From: Arsenophonus sp052401645
Lineage (GTDB): Bacteria > Pseudomonadota > Gammaproteobacteria > Enterobacterales > Enterobacteriaceae
Direction of reading: 5' to 3'
NCBI GenBank assembly: GCA_052401645.1
Contig: CP198939.1
Coordinates: 496,001 to 560,000, forward strand
Length of the DNA: 64,000 nucleotides
The notes below the pieces were generated by a model. The model ran no database searches and was not told the DNA's origin. It saw nothing but the letters and a program-made list of their open reading frames with translations. This document shows, in pieces, positions 8,349-20,331 of the stretch. The first letter of the stretch is position 1; each line of letters opens with the position of its first letter. The position numbers and the translations under genes were made by a program.

Positions 8349-11300
8349 AAATAAAGTCAATTAAAAATATTTTTATTAGTATTTGTTAATATTTTATATA
8401 ATATGTTTAGATTATTATTATATTAATGTTATAATAATAACCATTTTAAAATATTTTTTGTTTAAAGAAGATTTTTTTTATTTTTTTTATAAAAGTAATT
8501 TAATTATTTAATTAATAATTTTTATTGTCATTAACAGTTTTTAATATTATATATCTTATTTAATTTTTTATTCTTAAAATTTATTTAAATAATTATTATT
8601 ATGTCACAATTAAGAGATATATTTTGTTTATAACTTCTTTTTGTAATTTTTGATTATCTAAATATTATAAAGTTTTGATATATTGAGAATATATATCGTA
8701 ACTTGATTTAAGTTATTAATAATTTATGATATATTTTAAAAAATATTAATATAAAATTAGCGAAATATACTTTATATATATTAATATTGTTTTTTAAAAT
8801 TTTCATAATACTTTATATTTACTAATAACATCTAGCATTTTATAATTAATGATAACTTTGATTTTAATTAAATATTTAATGATCACTTGAATTTAAAAAA
8901 ATAATATAATTGTAGTTTTTTATATAGTTTATACTTATGTGATGTATAATTTTAATAATTACTTATTATCTATACTATTTATAATGAATATTTTAATATT
9001 TTATTATTAATGATATAATATAAACAAAATTATTTTTTTAAATTTAAGAATCGATACGATACTTTATAAAGATTGAAAGAGAAAAATATATTATAATTTT
9101 AATTTAAATTATTGATAGTATTAATTGCTGTTTTAAAAATCAAACATAATTCATTTAAGATATTATCTTTATAATATATTATAAAATTTTATTGTTTATA
9201 TAGATTAATATATATATTTAGTTGTAAATAACCCTTACTATCTAAATCAAATTGGCTTTACATATATAATAAATAAAATAAAAAAAATTCAAGTATCAAA
9301 TTATTATAAATTAATATATTAAAATTAACTCAAAATATTAATAATTGTATATATATGATATATTTAATTAATAGTTTAATATAAAATATAAGAAATATAT
9401 TTAGTTCTTATTATTGTTATTATCATACTAATGCATTATTTTAATAATGAAATTATAGCATTAGATTTATATTTTCTATATTTATATAGATAGCAGTTTG
9501 TTTATTGATCTGGTTGGTTCCACGTTATATTCTAATAGATAACATAAATATCTGCATTATGTTTAATATTCTCTAAAGTATTATGTTATAAGATTTAGAT
9601 TAAATTCTTTTGTGATTCTTAATATAGCAACTATATTACATATAGTAACAATTTCTTATAAACTTTATAAGATAGTAATATTATTTTGATTATTATATTT
9701 TTTATAAAAAATTTTATATATAGAATAAATAAAATAATATGAGTTTTAACGTTTAATATTTTTGATTTATTATATATATAAAATTGATATGGAGAAATTA
9801 CACTAGTTTTTATTAATCCATTTTAATATAAATATTCTTTAATTTTTAAAGCTAAAATTTAATACTATCTCTCATATTCCAATTAGCATAAAATATAACT
9901 ATATGTTCTATTTATATCAATATAAATAGAAACTAATTTATCATATTTTATTTCAGAATTCTTGTTGGTATTAATTTCATTGTAATTTTTTATTTTATTA
10001 ATTAATTTAATTAAATTATCTTTAATTTATAGTAGTTTATTTAATAAGCTAAAGACTTATTTATTTTTTTTATAATTAAAAGTAATTATACTCTATAATT
10101 AGATATTAGAGATGTTAGGTAATTCAATCTTTACTATTTAACTTTGTAATATAAATAAGTTATATATTAAAAATATAAAAAATATATTACTTTATATATT
10201 AATTTAAATTAATTTTTAATAAAAAATAAACTACTTTTTATATGGTCTATGATACTTATTATTGGATTATTTTTGAAATTAATGTTTTTATATCTTTAAT
10301 ATTTTCAATTTAAATATCTTATATATTTTTTTAAAAAAAAACTTAATTTTTATTTTAAAATAGAAAGAAAATATTTTTATAACTTATGGATTATAAAAAA
10401 TAATATAATTTACAATCTAATCGGTATAGGTGTATTTACAGTTATATTTCTTTATAATTTAATAAATTGATTTTCGATTTATATCAAAAGCTTACATACA
10501 TAGTAATTTACTTTAATCATTTTAATTTGTACGATTTCTGTGATTAAGAGTTATTATATTAACATTATAATAATTAAATATAATTAAGTTCGATTACTTT
10601 ATTTTATTAATTGTAAAATTTATTATAGATAGATTTAATTTTGAAAAAAAATTTTTTATTTCTAATAAAATATAGAATATGTTATGTAATAATATGAGTT
10701 TTTTGTATTTAGTACTTAAGATATCTTTTATATTTAATAATATAAATAATTGATAGAAGTAATCATTATATTTATGTATTTTAAAATTAAACAATTAGCC
10801 AATATTTTAGTACTAAATCTAGTTAAGAATTTAATAAATTATATACATATTAAAGATTAATAAAATCATATTAAGAAATCTATAAATAATGTTACTTAAA
10901 ATGAATATTATAAGTAAAATATTTAATTTAGAAGATTTTTTATACAGTATCTAAAAGATATATATTATAGATTATGTTTATGATGATTTCTTTTAATTTG
11001 ATGATAAAATGTTTTATGATGAATAGAGATAAACATCTTATCATAAATATATAAAAAATAAATCAATCTCTCTTTAATTTTTAGTAAACTAAGATTCTTG
11101 ATTAATTCTAAATATAATACTAAATAAATATAAAAATGAGGCGAATTATTATTAAAGTGATATTTCTAAAATTTAATTACTAAAAATGTAAAATTTAGTT
11201 TTTTATGAAATTGAATATTAAATATTTTGAAAAATACGGATATATTGTAATAATGACTAAAATAATAAAAAGCAATTTATTAATATTAATTCAGATATGA

Positions 11301-11477
11301 TCTATATTTTAAGTAAATAGCAAAAGTAAATATTTTATCCTAACTTTAAAAGTTTTTATTTTCAATGCCATGATCTTCTATAGATCTATTGATTAAGCTT
11401 TTAAAAATATTTTATATGTAATTTATTTTATTAAATTTTTGTTTAGTATTCATTATTTATTCAAATCCATTGAAAAG
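8349..11477. other. 3.1 kb gene-free desert between ubiF and the tRNA operon
   Basis: Extremely A+T-rich DNA with no frame that looks coding. In E. coli ubiF directly abuts the tRNA cluster, so this DNA does not correspond to an obvious lost gene. A small perfect hairpin (11-bp arms, 4-nt loop) lies at 9906-9931. A slightly more G+C stretch at 9490-9530 was not identifiable. The long minus-strand frame at 10594-10794 encodes only low-complexity I/N/K/L residues and is not a credible gene. Confidence 0.7.
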
Positions 11478-11549
11478 CTGGGGTACCAGGATTCGAACCT
11501 GGGAATGCCAGGATCAAAACCTGGTGCCTTACCGCTTGGCAATACCCCA
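11478..11549 (-). tRNA. glnU: tRNA-Gln(UUG), CCA not encoded
   Basis: 72-nt body with full cloverleaf: acceptor TGGGGTA pairing with TACCCCA, anticodon arm CCAGG-TTTTGAT-CCTGG with anticodon TTG, and T arm CCAGG-TTCGAAT-CCTGG. It matches E. coli tRNA-Gln(UUG) almost base for base. After the discriminator G the genome reads CTTTTC, so the 3' CCA must be added by CCA nucleotidyltransferase. It is the last gene of the Met-Leu-Gln operon, 30 nt after tRNA-Leu. It is the substrate for GlnRS encoded at 18670. Confidence 0.97.
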
Positions 11550-11579
11550 AAAATATAAATAATTTTTTATAAAGAATAG

Positions 11580-11661
11580 TGCGGGAGGCGAGATTTGAAC
11601 TCGCATACTTTACAGCGCCAGAACCTAAATCTGGTGCGTCTACCAATTTCGCCACTCCCAC
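11580..11661 (-). tRNA. leuW: tRNA-Leu(UAG), CCA degraded to CTA
   Basis: 82-nt class II tRNA with a long variable arm. The anticodon arm CCAGA-TTTAGGT-TCTGG gives anticodon TAG, and the T arm is GCGAG-TTCAAAT-CTCGC. It is near identical to E. coli leuW. The acceptor starts GTGGGAG where E. coli has GCGGGAG, leaving a U-G wobble as the second pair. The discriminator A is followed by CTA, one substitution away from an encoded CCA. It lies 6 nt downstream of tRNA-Met. Confidence 0.97.
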
Positions 11662-11667
11662 AAATTA

Positions 11668-11744
11668 TGGTGGCTACGACAGGAATTGAACCTGTGACCT
11701 CAGCATTATGAGAGCTGTGCTCTAACCATCTGAGCTACGTAGCC
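11668..11744 (-). tRNA. metT: Elongator tRNA-Met(CAU), CCA encoded
   Basis: 77 nt including an encoded CCA (11670-11668), the only tRNA in the window that keeps it. The acceptor is GGCTACG/CGTAGCC and the T arm ACAGG-TTCAATT-CCTGT. The anticodon loop CTCATAA carries CAT. It matches E. coli metT/metU, not the initiator. The anticodon stem CAGCT/TGCTG leaves a U-U mismatch at the loop-closing pair (31-39), where E. coli has A-U. It is the first gene of the tRNA operon, about 36 nt downstream of a strong promoter. Confidence 0.97.
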
Positions 11745-11786
11745 ATCTTTTTTAGATAATTTTTACCTGGATTTTTTATTTTTTTA

Positions 11787-11815
11787 AATATACGTTTATA
11801 GACTAAAATCGTCAA
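11787..11815 (-). promoter_or_regulatory. Sigma70-type promoter of the Met-Leu-Gln tRNA operon
   Basis: On the minus strand TTGACG (11815-11810) and TATATT (11792-11787) are separated by exactly 17 bp. Transcription would begin near 11780, giving a leader of about 36 nt before tRNA-Met. TTGACG is rare in such A+T-rich DNA, which supports conservation rather than chance. Confidence 0.75.
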
Positions 11816-12946
11816 ATTATTTTTATATTTTTATAAAAAATATTTTTGTTTGTTTAGTTTTTAATCATTTATTAATGAGATTAACAAAATAATACTATTG
11901 TTTATAATAATAACTTTATATCTTAAACATTAAGATTAATTGTAAATTAAAAAAATAATTTATTATCAAATAAGTGATAATTTTATATCTAATCATGTTA
12001 TCAATAAATATTGATAACTAAAATATTTAGTTAATTTATTAAATTAAAAAATTAATTTTTACTAAATAATTTAGTAACTAGAATTGAAAATAAAAAAGAA
12101 CAAAAGTTATAATAAATGAATAAATTTACATATAATATTATATATTTACGTTATTTTTTATCTTTATACTAAAAATTTTAATAAATATATATATAAATTA
12201 TATTATAATTTTTTATTATTAATAATAGTATAGATAAATATGTTTTCAATTTTATTTATTATTAAAAGAAATTCTGGAGATATTTTCTTATATAATATAT
12301 AGCTTTAATTTTAATCAAAACAAAAGTATTTTACTAATATAAACAAAATTTTACTCAAGTTTTTAAATAATTCTTATATATTATGGATTTTTTTATTTGG
12401 TTAAATTTTATATAATAACTAGGTGAGATATTTTTTATTTTAGTCATTGTAGTTTCTGCAATACTATAATCTTTTATATATTAAATTTGATAATAATAAC
12501 AATTTTTATAAAATAAATATTTTATTTTTATTAATTATGTTAATTGATAAAAAATCTTTTTATCTATTAGTTTTAAACTATTTAAATAGAAAAATTATTT
12601 ATTATAAATATTGTTCTTTTATAATTTTATTTAAATTGTTTTTTATAATTTTTATTATAAATAACATTATTAATTATAATATTATTCAGATTAGTAAAGT
12701 TATAAATAGTTATAATGTTCTTCTAATAGATTTATTTATTTATCTTATCTTATAAAATATAGAAACTATTCAATTAATTATATTACTAACAATCATATTT
12801 ACTTTATTAAATATAAATGTATATAAAATTAATTACTACAGTTTTAAATAGTACTTGAAATAATTATTTTATTTGTTTAATTTTTACTAAATTAATTTTG
12901 TTTTATAAAACATGTTTTTGAAATATTATTTCAGATTTTTTTAGTA

Positions 12947-12990
12947 AAAATTTCTTATTTTATCTTATTTAATATAAAATAAGAAATTTT
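12947..12990. repeat. Perfect inverted repeat, 17-bp arms, 10-nt loop
   Basis: Arms 12947-12963 and 12974-12990 are exact reverse complements around a loop at 12964-12973. No adjacent gene explains it. Confidence 0.75.
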
Positions 12991-13398
12991 GTTTCTAATT
13001 TTACATAAAGATTGTAAATAAATAAGGTAGTAATTTAATTTGAAATTATATTAATATATTAATATTTAATTGAATTTTTAATTATTAAAATTAAATAATT
13101 TATTTATTATTGATTAATTTTTTAAATATTAATTTATTTCAAAAATATATTTTATTATTTCATAAACTTGAAGTATTTTTTAATCTATAGTTAAAAGAAC
13201 TTAAGACTTTACACAATTATTTGATAAAAAATATATGTTTATAAATAATTACAACTATTTTAAATGATCACAAATATAAGTTTTTTTATTGGCTTATTCA
13301 ATTCAAACTGCATTTATATTACATAGTTAATTAACATCTATTTTAATTATATAATTATTATTAAATAGTAATATTATGATTAATTACCAGTATTATTA

Positions 13399-13440
13399 AT
13401 ATATCTTATTAAAAATAATCTTATTTTTAATAAGATATAT
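13399..13440. repeat. Perfect inverted repeat, 20-bp arms, 2-nt centre
   Basis: Arms 13399-13418 and 13421-13440 are exact reverse complements around TC. It lies more than 1.6 kb from the nearest gene. Confidence 0.85.
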
Positions 13441-16360
13441 ATGTTATTAAATAGTTTATTTAACTTTAAATTAAAATTATTATTTTTTTTTAAATATAGT
13501 TATAATTAATTATTATATATAATTTAAATTTAACTTAATATTTATTAATTATAATTTTGAGATTATTATATTGTAATTAAATTATATAAAATTTTAATTT
13601 TATTTTATAGTTTAAATTTTTTATTCACTATCGTTATTCTAATAATTAGAATATATTCATGTATAGCACTTTGCAATATTTAATGCAATACATTTATCTT
13701 AAGTAATTATTTTATAACATTTTATCATTAATTTAAATAAACAATTTTATGTTTTTATAAAAAAAGTCTATAATTATAGATATATAGTTTTTATGAAAGT
13801 AAAATTTTTTTAAATTTAATTTAAATAAAATTAAAGTATTATAGTCTTGTTATCATTTGTTATTATAACTAATTAATAATACTATTTATGGATTTTAGAA
13901 ATATATAATATAGTATTAAAAATAGATTGAAGTTAACTTTTAATTTTAAAATATTTTGAGTTTTTCATAAATTTAATTTGAATAAATTTCTAAAATAATG
14001 ATTCTTAATTTCAGTTAGTTGATTGATAAAGTTTTCTAATGATTTTTAATGCTAAAAAATAATTTTTTTATTAAAATATTTGTTTTTATATAAATAATTG
14101 ATTTTTTAAATAAAAATTTATGAATAAATTTGGTATTATACGTATAATATTATTTAAGATAGTAAAATTCTTTAAAAACTGAAATAATTTTAATTTTTGA
14201 TTTTATGATTATTAAAATAATTGGTGCATTATTTTTCTATAATTATTTTTTAATCATAAGATTAACGAATACTTTTTGTTATTTATTTTAAACTTATTTA
14301 ATTATTTTTAGATAATATTCAGAGTTTTAATTTAAAAATCTTTTTAAAAATTAATTTAATAATAAATTCTAAACTATTTTATAAATTAACTTAATAATTA
14401 ATGTAAATTTTATAGTTAGAATTATATTTTCAGATCATCAATTATAATTTCTTAATATATTACTTTTAACATAGAAAATTTTTTCTAACATAAAATTTAT
14501 CTTTAATAATATTAAATTTTATGTTTAATTTTAATTAATACATTAATATGTTATAATTAATTTAAAATAATGAAAATATTTTAAGGTTTTTTCTTTAAAT
14601 AAATGTATTGATATAATTCATTATAAATAAATGATCATTTCATGTGTTTTTATAAGAAATTAATAGTTAGGATATACTTAATTTTAATCTATTTCCTTAA
14701 TTTAAATTTTTCAATTTTAAACTATATATTAATATTAGATTATTATTGATAATATATCATATATTAAATTTAATATTTTTTATTAAAAAAGTAGAATTTT
14801 TTATTTAATTTTTAGTGTTAAAATTTATTATTAGTTTAAGGAAAAGAAGAGAAAAGATAAATGTTATTGGATATAATATGTTTATTATTATTAAATTAAC
14901 TATTAATGTAATGTATATAGTTTAATATAAAGTTTAACATTATCTTCATAACATTTTTATTCATTATTAATATTTTATATTATTATTAATTTAATCAATA
15001 TTATCTTCTTATTATATAAGTATAGTTATAATTTTTTTTTAGAAAATATGATTATTTCATAGATACTTTTCAAGTAATAACGATACACTGACATATATTT
15101 AAATAATTTTATTTTTAAAATCAATTTTTTATTAGATATTAAAAGATTTAATAAATTTATAATCTAAGTTTATTAATGTTTTTATTCTATTTAGATAATT
15201 TTAATATAAATAAATATTGAAATAGTTATATTGAATTTATTAAATTTATTAATTTTGCTAATAACTTTAAAATATTCATAACTTCTATAGTTATTAGTAT
15301 AATTAATTTTATTACTTTTTACTTTATTTAATTTTTACATTATCAATATCCGTATTTTTATGTTATTATTTACTGCAAATTAAATTTATATAACTTAAAA
15401 TTGTATAATTCATTAATATTTATAATTTTTATTAGAATTAAATATTTTATGACATTTAGTAATAATAGATCACATTGATTAATTATTTAAAATGGTATAA
15501 CAACAAATTAATTTATCTATAGTGAATAAAAGTTGTTTTATAATTTAATATATGTTATTAAACTATTTATTATTATAATTTTAGTTAGAATTTATTTATA
15601 AATTAATTTTAATTAATAGATAAATTATTATCTAAATATCTTGGTTATATATTTTGATATTATCAAAGATAATTTTGATAATTTATTAATTAAAAAATAA
15701 TTATTTAGAAAATATATAGTATTTTTTTTAAACCAGTAAATTTACTAAGATAAAATATTGTTTTTAAATCATTTTACGATATACAAAGACTGTTAGTAAT
15801 AAGAGGCAGTAATTTGTAAACTTTAGTGTTTCAGTTATTTTAACTAATAGTTATATAAGTTAAGTTGATATATTATCTATATTCGATATTATTAGTATTT
15901 TTATTTTCAAAATATAAATAATATTTATTTTTTTAAAAAATAAATATTTACTGTTATTTATCTTATGTTTTTAACATAATTAGATGTTATATCTTTAGTA
16001 ATATTATTAGCTATTTAACTTATCATATTTTATTTATTATTTTTTGCTAAAAATTTTAAAAAAATATTTAATTTATTGATAATTTTAATATAATTAGTTT
16101 TAATAATAATTACTTACAACTATGTTATAAATTTATTATATTTCTTTTATCATTAAAATGATTATATTTATATAATGGATATATAAGTTTTATTAATGAC
16201 TAATAGGTGAAATTAGATTTTATTATTATTAATAGTAATTATATTTTTATAAGTTAAACAATCTATTATATTATTTATTTTTTTATTTATCTTGATATTT
16301 CATAATTTATTTAGCTTAAATTTATATAAAATCTATATTCATATAAATTTAATTTTTTTA

Positions 16361-16410
16361 TATTATTAGTTAATATATATTTATATATAAATATATATTA
16401 ACTAATAATA
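16361..16410. repeat. 50-bp perfect palindrome
   Basis: Positions 16361-16385 and 16386-16410 are exact reverse complements with no spacer. It has only two G and two C residues, at symmetric positions. It is the longest gap-free palindrome I found and sits in the middle of a gene desert. Confidence 0.9.
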
Positions 16411-17072
16411 CCTTTTAAAATTAATATTTAATATAATTTTACACTTTAAGTTGAAGGTGTATAAATGTATCTCTTGTAAAGATAATTTAATTAATATAAA
16501 AAAATATTGAGTATTATCATCAGTTACATGTTTAAAATAAGTAAAATTGAGAACTAATCAATCACAATTAACTAATAAATTACTCTTTGCTTATAATAAC
16601 GTAAGCTTAAATTATTATTTATTTTAAAAATTTTAATTGTTAAGTTAGAGATTAATTGAAATTATTCTATAAACTATCTTTAATAATTAAAGTATAAGTA
16701 TATATACTATTTTCTCTAAGAGAGAAATTGAAAGTTCCGTTATTGTATATTTAATCTTTAAAAAAAGAAATTTTTTATTATTAAAAAAAATAAAAAAGCT
16801 TATATATTAATAAATTTTATTTTTTAATATTTTATATTTTAATGACGTAAAATAATATAAAATTGTAATGATATATATTATTTAATAAAAAAATTAATCG
16901 ATAATATGTGATTATATTGTAACTAAATCCCATATTTTAAATAAATTAAATCTATATTAAAAAATTAATATAATTAAATTAAATACTGTATTTATATAAT
17001 AAATATATTGAAATTATTTATATTTTATATATAAAAATAAAGATTTTTTATAAAACATCTTAACTAATTTTT

Positions 17073-17106
17073 ATCTAATTTTTAATAATTAAAATTAGAT
17101 TTTTTT
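17073..17106 (+). terminator. Terminator-like hairpin followed by a T run
   Basis: ATCTAATTTT (17073-17082) pairs with AAAATTAGAT (17091-17100) and is followed by TTTTTT. No recognisable gene precedes it, so it may be a leftover terminator or chance. Confidence 0.35.
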
Positions 17107-18669
17107 AGTTATTTTAGATGAAAGAATTATCCTCTATTAAAATGATATCTATTCATTTATCGTATCATTTTAGTAAAACTAATAATTAGTTTATTTTAAT
17201 ATCAGTTGGATGTTTTTAAAAATTTAACTATTTCACTATATTAAAATTATATTAAATTAATAAAATTAATATTGTTTTTAATTGGTAATTAATAATATAT
17301 ATAGTCATATTAACTTTATATTTTTAAGAAATATATTGTTTTTTATTTTGATATATTTTATTCATTATGATTAAGTATTTATATTTTTAAAATATTTATT
17401 GATGATATTTTAAATTATATTATATATTAAATTGAATATTTATTTCAATATTGAAATTTTTAAAAAAATTATATTTTTATTAGTATCTATAAATATAAAT
17501 GTATTGTTATATATTTTATAAAAAATATTATTATTATCTTATATAGATAATTGATATATTTTATACTTTAATCAAATTAATTACTTACTAATAAAAATTC
17601 TAATTTATTTTTAAAGTTTAATTTTATTTTATTTATACTATATTTAAATTTTATTTAATGCCTATTTAATTTTAATTAAATAACTATTCCTTCTCTTTAA
17701 TTGTAAAATATAAAATAATTATCAAAATACTAACAATTATAACAGAATTATATTGAACTAATAATAAAGATGTTTAGCATCAAGCACATCTCTATATCTT
17801 ATAATGATGAGTGGAATTATAGATAATTCATAGTAATTAATGCTTATATTATTTTATTAAATTTATATATATAATTTTTTATAGCTAATGTTACTAAATT
17901 ATTATGCTTAGTAAAATTACTATTTTTATAAGTTATGTGCTACTTTTAATAAACATAATATTTAAATTATCGCTTAAGTCTACGTGAAAGTACTTACATA
18001 AATAATAAAAACATTATAGTAAGAAAACTTCTTTATATATAGAGCTTTAATGAAAATATAATATACTTTATTTGTTAATAGTAAAAATAAAAAATAAATA
18101 TAGAGTAAATAGTTTTAACTATATCGTTATATGAATTTATTTTTTAAAATATATTTTTTCATAAACTGTTTACTATTTATATTATTTTAATAGTTTATTT
18201 ATTAAATAACTAATTATAAAATTTATAGGTAAATTTATATAAATTTTATATCAATTGATTTTTATATTAAAAGTGATTAAAGATATTAAAATAATTATTC
18301 AATATCTATTGATATTATTATATTAATTTTAAAATAATTTGGATATATTTATGTTTAATTATAAAGAAAATAATAATGAAAAGAAAATAAATCTATTATA
18401 TATAACATAATATATATTAATTATATTTATTATAATAAAATTAATAATAAAATAAATTATTATGAATATTATTGATAATTATCAATAATTACATATTATT
18501 AATATAATAAATTTTATTATCAATAATATAAATTTTATGATTGTATTAAAGTAATTTTTTATTAATTTTAAAAAGTTTATTAATATGTATTAATAAAAAA
18601 TTGTTTATAATTTGATTTTCTTTAATGATAAAATCATCATTAAGATCTTTATATTAAGGTGGTATAACA

Positions 18670-20331
18670 ATGAAAGAAAAAGGTGCTCGCCCGATAAATT
18701 TTATTGATCATATTATAAATAAAGATCTTGCTACAGGTAAACATAATCATATCTATACTCGATTTCCACCTGAACCAAATGGTCATTTACATATCGGTCA
18801 TGCAAAATCAATATGTTTAAATTTTGGTATTGCAGAAGATTATCATGGACAATGTAATTTACGCTTTGATGACACAAATCCAGTTAAAGAAAATGTTGAA
18901 TATATTAATTCTATTCAAGAAGATGTTAAATGGTTAGGATTTCATTGGAGTGGTAATGTCAAATATTCGTCAGATTATTTTAATAATTTTTACAAATATG
19001 CTATTGAGATCATTAAAAAAGGTTTAGGTTATGTTGATGAATTAAGTCATGATATCATTCATAAATATCGAGGAAATTTCAAAGAACCAGGTAAAAATAG
19101 TCCATATCGCAATAGAAGTATTAAGCATAATTTATATCTCTTTGATAAAATGCGTGATGGTGGATTCGAAGAAGGAAAAGCGTGCTTACGTGCTAAAATT
19201 GATATGTCATCACCATTTATTATTATGAGAGATCCTGTGTTATATCGGATAAAATATGCTGAACATCACCAATTAGGCAATAAATGGTGTATTTATCCAA
19301 TGTATGATTTTGCCCATTGTATTTCGGATTCGTTAGAGGGAATCACTCACTCACTTTGCACCACAGAGTTTCAAGATAATCGTAGGTTATACGATTGGAT
19401 ATTAGATAATATCACAATTAATTATCGTCCACAACAATATGAGTTTTCACGATTAAATCTTGCTTATACTGTGATTTCAAAACGAAAATTAAATATGTTG
19501 GTAACAGAAAATAAAGTTAAAAGTTGGGATGATCCAAGAATGCCAACTATTTCTGGTTTACGTCGCCGTGGTTATACGGCGGCATCAATTCGTGAGTTTT
19601 GTCGACGAGTTGGCGTAACTAAGCAGGATAATATTGTTGAAATGTCGGTCCTGGAATCTTGTATTCGTGATGATCTAAATTATAATGCACCTAGAGTAAT
19701 GGCTGTATTGAATCCAATAAAATTAGTTATTGAAAACATGTCTGATGATGTAGAAATACTGACTATGAATAATCATCCCAATAAACCTGAGATGCACACT
19801 CGTCAAGTACCATTTAGTCGAGAGCTTTATATTGATCGATCTGATTTTAGTGAAAAACCAAATAGACAATATAAACGTTTAGTTTTAGGTAAGAAGGTGC
19901 GTTTACGTAATGCTTATATTATACAAGCAAATAGAATTTATAAAGATTTATCAGGTAATATTATAACGATATATTGCACTCATGATGTTGATACACTAAA
20001 TAAAAATCCTGCTAATGGATATAAAGTTAAAGGGGTTATTCATTGGGTAAGTGTATTACATAGTTTACCAGCAGAAATTAGATTGTACGATTACTTATTT
20101 ACTGTGTCGAATCCTTCTATAGAAAAGAACTTTTTATCTGAGATAAATCCAGATTCATTAGTGATCCGACATGGATTCGTTGAATCAAGTTTAATTTCTT
20201 CAAAACCTGGAGAAGTTTATCAGTTTGAACGTGAAGGATATTTTTGTGCTGATAGTCAAGATCATGCTATTGGGAATTTAGTATTTAATCGCACTGTTGG
20301 ATTAAGAGATAGAAGATCAAAAGTAATTTAG
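18670..20331 (+). CDS. glnS: Glutaminyl-tRNA synthetase
   Basis: Class I synthetase that charges tRNA-Gln in the cytoplasm. It is 553 aa against 554 in E. coli, so full length. The HIGH motif is at residues 41-44 in PNGHLHIGHAKS, within the Rossmann fold. The KMSKS-like loop reads TVISKRKL (267-274), where E. coli has TVMSKRKL. The two beta-barrel anticodon-binding domains follow from about residue 340 (HPNKPEMHTRQVPFS, ending FNRTVGLRD). A strong Shine-Dalgarno AAGGTGG (18656-18662) sits 7 nt before the ATG. It stands alone, with deserts on both sides. Its substrate tRNA-Gln(UUG) is encoded upstream on the other strand. Confidence 0.98.
   Translation: MKEKGARPINFIDHIINKDLATGKHNHIYTRFPPEPNGHLHIGHAKSICLNFGIAEDYHGQCNLRFDDTNPVKENVEYINSIQEDVKWLGFHWSGNVKYSSDYFNNFYKYAIEIIKKGLGYVDELSHDIIHKYRGNFKEPGKNSPYRNRSIKHNLYLFDKMRDGGFEEGKACLRAKIDMSSPFIIMRDPVLYRIKYAEHHQLGNKWCIYPMYDFAHCISDSLEGITHSLCTTEFQDNRRLYDWILDNITINYRPQQYEFSRLNLAYTVISKRKLNMLVTENKVKSWDDPRMPTISGLRRRGYTAASIREFCRRVGVTKQDNIVEMSVLESCIRDDLNYNAPRVMAVLNPIKLVIENMSDDVEILTMNNHPNKPEMHTRQVPFSRELYIDRSDFSEKPNRQYKRLVLGKKVRLRNAYIIQANRIYKDLSGNIITIYCTHDVDTLNKNPANGYKVKGVIHWVSVLHSLPAEIRLYDYLFTVSNPSIEKNFLSEINPDSLVIRHGFVESSLISSKPGEVYQFEREGYFCADSQDHAIGNLVFNRTVGLRDRRSKVI

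Larger units (their letters stand above)
11816..18669. other. 6.9 kb gene-free desert where asnB and the nag genes lie in E. coli
   Basis: In E. coli the tRNA operon and glnS flank asnB, nagD, nagC, nagA, nagB and nagE. None is readable here; stops crowd every frame and no enzyme motif was found. Two long perfect palindromes (13399-13440 and 16361-16410), a 17-bp-arm hairpin (12947-12990) and a terminator-like hairpin (17073-17106) are present. The 72-codon plus frame at 12537 is low-complexity and not credible. Confidence 0.7.

Noticed and set aside
9490..9530. Slightly G+C-richer stretch resembling part of a tRNA or gene
   Set aside because: No cloverleaf can be folded and no protein motif appears on either strand.
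10594..10794. 66-codon minus-strand frame
   Set aside because: Low-complexity I/K/N/L/F composition, no ribosome binding site, no recognisable domain; expected by chance in long A+T-rich deserts.
11461..11661. 66-codon minus-strand frame over the tRNA genes
   Set aside because: It is an accidental reading of tRNA-Gln and tRNA-Leu; the cloverleaf structures fully explain the sequence.
12537..12755. 72-codon plus-strand frame
   Set aside because: Composition is I/N/Y/L-rich with no family resemblance or credible start region.
17740..17840. Possible nagB fragment in the desert before glnS
   Set aside because: Only an LDA tripeptide coincided with NagB; no second supporting segment.
8349..18669. 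CRISPR array, integron or mobile element in the large deserts
   Set aside because: No regularly spaced repeats, transposase or integrase motifs, or terminal repeats were seen.
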